NCBI RefSeq assembly: GCF_002261475.1
Contig: NZ_NEVN01000006.1
Coordinates: 1-64,000 of the forward strand
From: Bordetella genomosp. 5
GTDB lineage: Bacteria; Pseudomonadota; Gammaproteobacteria; Burkholderiales; Burkholderiaceae_B
DNA: 64,000 nt
Reading direction: 5' to 3'
The position numbers and the translations under genes are program-made. Position 1 is the stretch's first letter. Each line of letters opens with the position of its first letter. The notes below the pieces were generated by a model. That model was not told the DNA's origin. It saw nothing but the letters and a program-made list of their open reading frames with translations, and did not search any database. Shown one piece after another: positions 54,453 to 60,595 of the stretch.

Positions 54453-54923
54453 GTGAAAGACCCGAAGCAACCCTATCAATTCTCGGAGCAGGTCGGCCAC
54501 CTGCTGCGCCGCGCCTATCAGCGCCATGTGGCGCTCTTCCAGCAAACCATTCCCGATTCGCAGCTGACGGCGGCGCAGTTCGTCGTGCTGTGCGCCGTGC
54601 GCGACCAGGGGGCGTGCTCGCTGATCGAGATCGTCAAGCACACGGCCATCGATCAGGCGACGGTGCGGGGCGTGATCGATCGCCTCAAGGCCCGCGAACT
54701 CATTACGGTCTCGCATGATCCGGCGGATCGCCGCAAGGTGCTGGTCTCGCTGACCGAGGCCGGCGCGGCGCTGGTGGGCGAAATGGTGCCGTTCGCGCGC
54801 GACATCACCGAGGCGACGTTCGGCGAGCTGAACCCCGCCGAACGGGTGGCGGTGGTGTATCTGCTGCGCAAGATGTGTGAGTTCGACGATGCCGACGCCG
54901 AGGCGACTACGGGAAAGTCCTAG
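54453..54923 (+). CDS. MarR family transcriptional regulator, NicR/BpsR-like
   Basis: A 156-residue MarR protein with GTG start. Winged helix region about 55-105 (CSLIEIVKHTAIDQATVRGVIDRLKARELITVSHDPADRRKVLVSLTEAG, with the DRR wing motif). The opening YQFSEQVGHLLRRAYQRHVALFQQ resembles NicR/BpsR-type regulators of nicotinate catabolism, as I remember that family. MarR proteins usually repress until an aromatic ligand binds. It sits between xdhC and the liv-type transporter operon, so it is well placed to control uptake and the molybdenum hydroxylase. A near-perfect palindrome in the gap downstream (55021-55034) is a candidate site. Confidence 0.9.
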   Translation: MKDPKQPYQFSEQVGHLLRRAYQRHVALFQQTIPDSQLTAAQFVVLCAVRDQGACSLIEIVKHTAIDQATVRGVIDRLKARELITVSHDPADRRKVLVSLTEAGAALVGEMVPFARDITEATFGELNPAERVAVVYLLRKMCEFDDADAEATTGKS

Positions 54924-55247
54924 GTCAATTCAAGCGATGACGCTCGATATTCTGAGCCGGCCCAGAGGGCAGTCCGCCACGTGAATCGAGCTCATGCGCG
55001 CACTTCTGGTGCCTGGAGTGGTGCGTTAATGCACTGATTTTGTGACGTTATTCGGGTATTCCCTGGGGGTTTTGGAATATCCATTCTTAAATTGTGGTTA
55101 TACCGTGCGGGTGCGCGGTTTGCGTGCAGACTTCGAGTGTGTACGCTTTAAAAAGAATGCGAGTCCGACGAGGCTCGCCGAGGTTCCACGAATTCGCATG
55201 GCAGGACTCACCCGCAGTGACCATCATCGACTATGCAAGGGGAAAAC
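54924..55247. other. Intergenic region upstream of the liv-type operon
   Basis: 324 bases without a gene, AT-richer than the surroundings (especially 55020-55170), so probably a true promoter/regulatory region. It contains GTGCGTTAATGCAC (55021-55034) and an imperfect inverted repeat GGTATTCC...GGAATATCC (about 55057-55081). Short frames in it have atypical codon use. Confidence 0.45.
55021..55034. promoter_or_regulatory. Candidate MarR operator
   Basis: GTGCGTTAATGCAC is palindromic at 12 of 14 positions and lies about 100 bases after the MarR stop, 214 bases before the LivK-type gene. Size fits a MarR dimer site; no experimental basis. Confidence 0.35.
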
Positions 55248-56453
55248 ATGAACGGTCGCATTCGCTATACCCAGTGGCTCGGCGCGGCATGCGCGGCGCT
55301 GGTTTCCGCTTCCGCCTGGGCGCAGGGCACCATCAAGATCGGCGAGATCAATAGCTACAAGGCGCAGCCCGCGTTTCTCGAGCCGTACAAGAAGGGCATG
55401 CAGCTCGCGCTCGACGAGGTCAACGCCGCCGGCGGCGTGAACGGCAAGAAGCTCGAGCTCGTGATCCGCGACGACAACGCCAACCCGGGCGACGCCGTGC
55501 GCGCGGCCGAAGAGCTGATCTCGCGCGAACGCGTCGACATGCTGACGGGCTCGTTCCTGTCGCACATCGGCCTGGCCCTTACCGACTACGCCAAGCAGAA
55601 GAAGGTGTTCTTCCTGGCGAGCGAGCCGCTCACCGACAAGATCGTCTGGCAGGATGGCAATCGCTACACGTATCGCCTGCGCACCTCGACCTATATGCAG
55701 GTGGCGATGCTGGTGCCCGAGGCGGTCAAGCTCAACAAGAAGCGTTGGGCCATCGTGTATCCCAACTACGAGTACGGCCAGTCGGCGGTCTCGACCTTCA
55801 AGACGCTGATGAAGGCGGCGCAACCCGACGTCGAGTTCGTGACCGAGCAGGCCGCGCCGCTCGGCAAGGTCGATGCCGGCAGCGTGGTGCAGGCGCTGGC
55901 CGATTCCAAGCCCGATGCCATCTTCAACGTGCTGTTCGCGGCCGACGTGACCAAGTTCGTGCGCGAAGGCAATACCCGCGGCCTGTTCAAGAGCACGCCG
56001 GTGGTGAGCGTCTTAACCGGCGAGCCGGAGTATCTCGACACCTTCCGCGACGAGACCCCCGAAGGCTGGATCGTCACGGGCTATCCGTGGCAGTTCATCG
56101 ACACGCCCGAGCATCAGGCCTTCCTGAAGGCGTACCAGGGCAAGTTCAACGACTACCCGCGCCTGGGCTCGGTGGTGGGCTACAGCGCGATCAAGTCGCT
56201 CGCCGAGGGCATCAAGAAGGCCGGCTCGACCGATACCGAGGCGATGATCAAGGCCTTCTCGGGCCTCAAGCTCACGATCCCGTTCGGCGACATCGAGTAC
56301 CGCGCCATCGACAATCAGTCGACCATGGGCGCGTATGTCGGCAAGCTGGGCTCCAAGGATGGCAAGGGCATCATGACCGACATCCGCTACGTGGATGGCG
56401 CCAAGGCCCAGCCCAGCGACGACGAAGTCCGCAAGCTGCGCCGGGCGCAGTGA
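55248..56453 (+). CDS. ABC transporter substrate-binding protein (LivK/Peripla_BP_6 type)
   Basis: A 401-residue periplasmic receptor of the branched-chain amino acid/amide/aromatic type. Signal peptide of about 25 residues ending AWA-QG, then TIKIGEINSYKAQPAFLEPYKKGMQLALDEVNAAGGVNGKKLELVIRDD, the standard family opening. Shine-Dalgarno AAGGGG is 6 bases upstream of the ATG at 55248. It begins a complete transporter operon (receptor, fused permease, two ATPases). Given the NicR-like regulator before it and the molybdenum hydroxylase genes after it, an aromatic or N-heterocyclic ligand is more likely than leucine; this is inference. Confidence 0.94.
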   Translation: MNGRIRYTQWLGAACAALVSASAWAQGTIKIGEINSYKAQPAFLEPYKKGMQLALDEVNAAGGVNGKKLELVIRDDNANPGDAVRAAEELISRERVDMLTGSFLSHIGLALTDYAKQKKVFFLASEPLTDKIVWQDGNRYTYRLRTSTYMQVAMLVPEAVKLNKKRWAIVYPNYEYGQSAVSTFKTLMKAAQPDVEFVTEQAAPLGKVDAGSVVQALADSKPDAIFNVLFAADVTKFVREGNTRGLFKSTPVVSVLTGEPEYLDTFRDETPEGWIVTGYPWQFIDTPEHQAFLKAYQGKFNDYPRLGSVVGYSAIKSLAEGIKKAGSTDTEAMIKAFSGLKLTIPFGDIEYRAIDNQSTMGAYVGKLGSKDGKGIMTDIRYVDGAKAQPSDDEVRKLRRAQ

Positions 56454-56550
56454 GTCTGGCCGGCCCGCCGCGCGGGCCGGATCTGCTGCTTGCATGAGCC
56501 GCGCTCGATCGCGGTCATGGCGGCGCGCGTTCATCACAGGTGTCGGTGTC

Positions 56551-58506
56551 ATGGATCTCACGGGTTTTCTGGCGCAGTTGCTCAACGGCCTGGCCGAAGC
56601 GTCGTCGCTGTTTCTGGTCGCGGCGGGTCTGTCGCTGATCTTCGGCGTAACGCGCATCGTCAACTTCGCCCACGGGTCGCTCTATATGCTGGGCGTCTAT
56701 GTGGCGTATTCGGTGGTCGAGCGGGTGGGGGGTACCGCGCTCGGCTTCTGGTTCGGCCTGATGGCGTCGGCGCTGGCCGTGGGCGCGATCGGCGCGGCCA
56801 TCGAGGTGGTGCTGCTGCGGCGCATCTACAAGGCGCCCGAGCTGTTCCAGCTGCTCGCCACCTTCGCCCTGGTGCTGGTGATCAACGACGCGGCGCTCTG
56901 GATCTGGGGCGCCGAAGACCTGTTGGGCCGGCGTGCCCCGGGCCTCACGGGCGCCATCAGCCTGTTCGGCCGGCAATACCCCGTCTATAACCTCGTGCTG
57001 ATCGTGATCGGGCCGGTGGTGCTGGGGCTGCTCTGGCTCATGCTCACTCGCACGCGCTGGGGCACGCTGGTGCGTGCCGCCACGCAAGACCGCGAGATGC
57101 TCGGCGCGCTGGGCGTGAACCAGGCCTGGCTCTTCACCGGCGTGTTCGCGCTCGGCGCGATGCTGGCGGGCCTCGGCGGCGCGCTGCAATTGCCACGCGA
57201 ACCGGCCAGTCTGGGGCTCGATCTGCGCGTCATCGGCGATGCCTTCGTCATCGTGGTGGTGGGCGGCATGGGCTCGATACCGGGAGCCTATGTCGCGGCG
57301 CTGATCGTGGCCGAGATCAAGGCCTTGTGCATTTTCATCGGCACGGTGTCGATCTTCGGCATCACCATTTCGTTCTCCAAGCTCACGCTGGTGGTCGAGT
57401 TCCTCTTCATGGCGCTGGTGCTGGTGTTCCGGCCGTGGGGCCTGTTCGGACGGCCGCAGGGCGCGAGCCGCAACTCCGCGCCGGTCGAGGCGCCGCTGCG
57501 GCCCGCGGGCCGCGGTCTGCGCGGCTGGGCCGTGGCGCTGCTGATCGCGCTGGCGGTATTGCCGCTGCTGGACCACGTGCTGCCCTATGCCGTGGTGCTT
57601 ACGCAAGACATCCTGATCGCCGTGCTGTTTGCCGTGAGCCTGCATTTCCTGATGGGGCCGGGCGGCATGCATTCCTTCGGGCACGCGGCGTATTTCGGGC
57701 TGGGCGCCTATGGCGCGGCGCTGCTGCTGAAGGCCGCGTCCCTGCCCATGGAGGCCGCGCTGCTGTTCGCGCCGCTCGCCGCCGGGCTGGGGGCGCTGGT
57801 GTTCGGCTGGTTCTGCGTGCGGCTCTCCGGCGTGTATCTGGCCATGCTCACGCTCGCGTTTTCGCAGATCGTGTGGTCGGTCGTGTTCCAGTGGGACGAC
57901 TTCACCGGTGGCTCGAACGGCATCATCGGCGTCTGGCCGGCCGAATGGCTGTCGGGCAACGCGTTCTATTACGCGGCGCTGGTGCTGGTGGCGCTGGCGG
58001 TCGTGGCGATCCGGCGCGTGCTGTTTTCTCCATTCGGCTATGCCTTGCGTGCCGGCCGCGACTCGGCCCTGCGCGCGGATGCGATCGGTATCGACGTCAA
58101 GCGCGTGCAATGGATGGCCTTCGTGATGTCGGGGCTCTTCGCCGGGCTGGCCGGGGCGCTGTTCGTGTTCTCGAAGGGCAGCATTTCGCCGGATGCGATG
58201 GCGGTGAGCAAGTCCGTCGATGGTCTGGTGATGGTGCTGCTCGGCGGCATCCAGACCCTGGTCGGTCCGATCGTGGGCGCGGCGACCTTCAATCTGCTGC
58301 AAGACTACGTGATGCGCGCCACCGAATACTGGCGTGCGCTCTTTGGCGGCGTAATCCTGCTGCTGGTGCTGGTGTTCCCGCAAGGCATCGCGGGCTTCTG
58401 CCGCCAGGTGGCGCAGGCGTGGGACGCGCGCCGTGCCCCGCGCGGCGATTCGGGCAAGGGCAAGGGCGGCGCGTTCGTCGGTGGTCCGCGGGAGAAGCAG
58501 GCATGA
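56551..58506 (+). CDS. Fused LivH-LivM ABC transporter permease
   Basis: A 651-residue membrane protein combining two permeases that are usually separate. The first half (about 1-305) is LivH-like (LFLVAAGLSLIFGVTRIVNFAHGSLYMLG; VIGDAFVIVVVGGMGSIPGAYVAALIV). After a ~25-residue linker the second half (about 320-630) is LivM-like (LHFLMGPGGMHSFGHAAYFGLGAYGAALL; VDGLVMVLLGGIQTLVGPIVGAATF). About 16-18 spans in total. Both EAA-like cytoplasmic loops for ATPase contact can be recognised. The single chain fixes a 1:1 permease pair. The ATG at 56551 starts the first span. It overlaps livG by 4 bases (ATGA). Confidence 0.93.
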   Translation: MDLTGFLAQLLNGLAEASSLFLVAAGLSLIFGVTRIVNFAHGSLYMLGVYVAYSVVERVGGTALGFWFGLMASALAVGAIGAAIEVVLLRRIYKAPELFQLLATFALVLVINDAALWIWGAEDLLGRRAPGLTGAISLFGRQYPVYNLVLIVIGPVVLGLLWLMLTRTRWGTLVRAATQDREMLGALGVNQAWLFTGVFALGAMLAGLGGALQLPREPASLGLDLRVIGDAFVIVVVGGMGSIPGAYVAALIVAEIKALCIFIGTVSIFGITISFSKLTLVVEFLFMALVLVFRPWGLFGRPQGASRNSAPVEAPLRPAGRGLRGWAVALLIALAVLPLLDHVLPYAVVLTQDILIAVLFAVSLHFLMGPGGMHSFGHAAYFGLGAYGAALLLKAASLPMEAALLFAPLAAGLGALVFGWFCVRLSGVYLAMLTLAFSQIVWSVVFQWDDFTGGSNGIIGVWPAEWLSGNAFYYAALVLVALAVVAIRRVLFSPFGYALRAGRDSALRADAIGIDVKRVQWMAFVMSGLFAGLAGALFVFSKGSISPDAMAVSKSVDGLVMVLLGGIQTLVGPIVGAATFNLLQDYVMRATEYWRALFGGVILLLVLVFPQGIAGFCRQVAQAWDARRAPRGDSGKGKGGAFVGGPREKQA

Positions 58507-59279
58507 GTCTTTTGCAAGTCAGAAACCTGAGCAAGGCCTTCGGCGGCGTCAAGGCCGTGGACGACATCAGCTTCGATCTGGCCGCCGGCGAGCTGCTGGC
58601 ACTGATCGGGCCGAACGGCGCCGGCAAGTCGACCACCTTCAATATGGTGGGCGGCCAATTGCCCGCCACCGCCGGTTCGGTGCGCCTGGGCGGCCATGAG
58701 CTCGTGGGCATGAAGCCGCGCGACATCTGGCGGCTGGGCGTGGGCCGCACCTTCCAGATCGCGGCCACGTTCGCCTCGTTGACGGTGGTCGAGAATGTGC
58801 AGATGGCGTTGCTGTCGCATCATCGCCGCGTGTTTTCGATCGGCAGCAGCGCCGGGCGGCAGTATCGCGACGAGGCGCTCGACCTGCTGGCGCAGGTGGG
58901 CATGCGCGACCAGGCCGAGCGGCCGTGCAGCGAGCTGGCCTACGGCGACGTCAAACGCGTCGAGCTGGCGATGGGTCTGGCCAACGATCCCAAGCTGCTG
59001 CTGATGGACGAGCCCACGGCCGGCATGGCGCCGAAGGAGCGCAACGAACTGATGGCGCTGACCAAGCAGCTGGTGGTCGATCGCGGCATGGCCGTGCTCT
59101 TCACCGAACACAGCATGGATGTGGTGTTCGCCTATGCCGATCGCATGATCGTACTGGCGCGCGGCCGGCTGATCGCCGAGGGCGGGGCCCAGGAGATCCG
59201 CAATCATCCCAAGGTGCAGGAAGTGTATTTCGGCACCGGCAAGACCTTCGAGAAAACCGCCGCAGGAGCCGCCGCATGA
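58503..59279 (+). CDS. livG: ABC transporter ATP-binding protein, LivG type
   Basis: A 258-residue ATPase. Walker A GPNGAGKST (about 37-45), Q-loop near GRTFQIAATF, signature LAYGDVKRVELAMGLA (LSGGQ variant usual in LivG), Walker B LLLMDEPTAGMAP, H-loop TEHSMDVVF. The C-terminal EVYFGTG is typical of LivG. It powers import together with LivF and the fused permease. ATGA overlaps at both ends show translational coupling. Confidence 0.93.
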   Translation: MSLLQVRNLSKAFGGVKAVDDISFDLAAGELLALIGPNGAGKSTTFNMVGGQLPATAGSVRLGGHELVGMKPRDIWRLGVGRTFQIAATFASLTVVENVQMALLSHHRRVFSIGSSAGRQYRDEALDLLAQVGMRDQAERPCSELAYGDVKRVELAMGLANDPKLLLMDEPTAGMAPKERNELMALTKQLVVDRGMAVLFTEHSMDVVFAYADRMIVLARGRLIAEGGAQEIRNHPKVQEVYFGTGKTFEKTAAGAAA

Positions 59280-60097
59280 GTGCCGTCGCCGAATCCCCGC
59301 AAGCCGTGTCCGCGCCCGTGGCAGGGGCGGTCGCCACCGCGGCGGTCGATACCGCGGCTGTCGCCACCGCGGCCGAACCGCTGCTGTCCGTGCGTGGTCT
59401 GAACGCGTGGTACGGCGCCGCCCACATCCTGTTCGACGTCGATCTCGACGTGCGCCGTGGCGAGGTCGTCGCGCTCATGGGCCGCAACGGGGCGGGCAAG
59501 TCCACCTCGTTCAAGGCCATCATGGGCCTGCTGGCGCGCCGGCGCGGCGAGGTCACGTTCATGGGCCGCGACATCGCCGGCCTGCAGCCTTACGAAATCG
59601 CGCGGCTCGGGCTGGGCTTCGTGCCCGAAGACCGCCGCATCTTCACCGACCTGAGCGTGACCGAAAACCTCGAGGTCGGGCGGCAACCGCCGCGCACCTG
59701 GCCCGACGGCTCGCCCGCGCGGCACTGGCAGCCCGAGGCGCTTTACACGCTGTTCCCGAACCTGGGCGCGATGCAGGACCGGCCGGGCGGGCAGATGAGC
59801 GGGGGCGAGCAGCAGATGCTGACCGTCGCGCGCACGCTGATGGGCAATCCGTTCCTGGTGCTGCTCGACGAGCCGTCCGAGGGGGTGGCGCCGGTGATCG
59901 TGGAGCAGATGGCGCAGATGATTCTGGAGCTCAAGGCGCAGGGCGCGAGCATTCTGCTGTCCGAGCAGAACGTGCACTTCGCCGAGCTCGTGTCCGACCG
60001 CGTCTATGTGCTCGAGAAAGGCCAGATCCGGTACACCGGCTCCATGGCCGAGCTCGCCGACAACGAACAGGTCCGGCGCGCCTACCTCACGGTCTGA
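59276..60097 (+). CDS. livF: ABC transporter ATP-binding protein, LivF type
   Basis: A 273-residue ATPase. Walker A GRNGAGKST (about 68-76), signature MSGGEQQMLTVARTL, Walker B FLVLLDEPSEGVAP, H-loop SEQNVHFA. The LivF-specific FVPEDRRIFTDLSVTENL is present. Residues 1-35 are an unusual Ala/Val/Thr-rich extension (AVATAAVDTAAVATAAE), encoded by imperfect GCGGTCGCCACC-type repeats; LivF normally begins at the LLSVRGL equivalent (residue 36). The start at 59276 overlaps livG by 4 bases and is retained for that reason. It ends the transporter operon 63 bases before the VOC gene. Confidence 0.93.
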   Translation: MSAVAESPQAVSAPVAGAVATAAVDTAAVATAAEPLLSVRGLNAWYGAAHILFDVDLDVRRGEVVALMGRNGAGKSTSFKAIMGLLARRRGEVTFMGRDIAGLQPYEIARLGLGFVPEDRRIFTDLSVTENLEVGRQPPRTWPDGSPARHWQPEALYTLFPNLGAMQDRPGGQMSGGEQQMLTVARTLMGNPFLVLLDEPSEGVAPVIVEQMAQMILELKAQGASILLSEQNVHFAELVSDRVYVLEKGQIRYTGSMAELADNEQVRRAYLTV

Positions 60098-60109
60098 GGT
60101 TACGATGGT

Positions 60110-60151
60110 CCGTAGGCGCGCCGGCGCGGAGCAGGCGCGCATTCCCTACGG
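60110..60151 (+). promoter_or_regulatory. Hairpin overlapping the VOC gene ribosome-binding site
   Basis: CCGTAGG (60110-60116) pairs with CCTACGG (60145-60151) and CGCGCC (60117-60122) with GGCGCG (60134-60139), leaving a 5-base bulge. The downstream arm runs into the CGGAG Shine-Dalgarno (60149-60153) of the VOC gene, so folding could hide it. Alternatively it is a weak terminator of the liv operon; there is no T-tract. Confidence 0.45.
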
Positions 60152-60160
60152 AGACCGACC

Positions 60161-60595
60161 ATGGAAACCCTCTCGTTGCATCGCGGCCGTCTGATCGACC
60201 ACATCCAGCTCGTGGTGCGAGATCTGGCGGCCAGCCGAGCCTTCTACGAAGCCGTGTTTCAGGCGCTCGAGGTGCCCTGGGGCGGCGAGGGCGACGACTA
60301 TTTCTGGGTCGACGAGCTATTCGTCTCCAGCGCCGACAGTCAGGCCGCCTGCGGCCAGCTCACCGGCCGCCATCATCTGGCCTTTCAGGCGCGTGACGAA
60401 GCCATGGTGCAGGCCTTTCACCAGGCGGCGCTTGCCGCCGGCGGCAAAGACAACGGCGCGCCCGGCGAGCGGCCCTACCACCCGGGCTACTACGGCGCCT
60501 TCGTGCTCGATCCCGACGGCAACAATATCGAAGCCGTGTTTCACGGGCCCGCGCGCCGCAGCGCCGCGTCCGTCGAGGTGACGTTCGACGCCTGA
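60161..60595 (+). CDS. VOC family protein (glyoxalase/dioxygenase fold)
   Basis: A 144-residue single-module pair of beta-alpha-beta-beta-beta units. Likely metal ligands are His14 (IDHIQLVV), His72 (RHHLAFQA) and Glu124 (NNIEAVFHG), with Tyr110-Tyr111 in the HPGYYGAFVLDPDGNNIE motif common to this subgroup. Members include glyoxalase I, fosfomycin-resistance proteins and extradiol dioxygenases; the true substrate is unknown. Start at 60161 with CGGAG 7 bases upstream. It follows the liv operon on the same strand, and its last ~55 bases overlap the 3' end of the convergent NicB-like gene. Confidence 0.9.
   Translation: METLSLHRGRLIDHIQLVVRDLAASRAFYEAVFQALEVPWGGEGDDYFWVDELFVSSADSQAACGQLTGRHHLAFQARDEAMVQAFHQAALAAGGKDNGAPGERPYHPGYYGAFVLDPDGNNIEAVFHGPARRSAASVEVTFDA

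Noticed and set aside
54453-54923. Naming the MarR gene nicR.
   Set aside because: The N-terminal style and gene context are suggestive, but the nicotinate ring-cleavage genes are absent from the window and the similarity is judged from memory, so only a NicR-like label is used.
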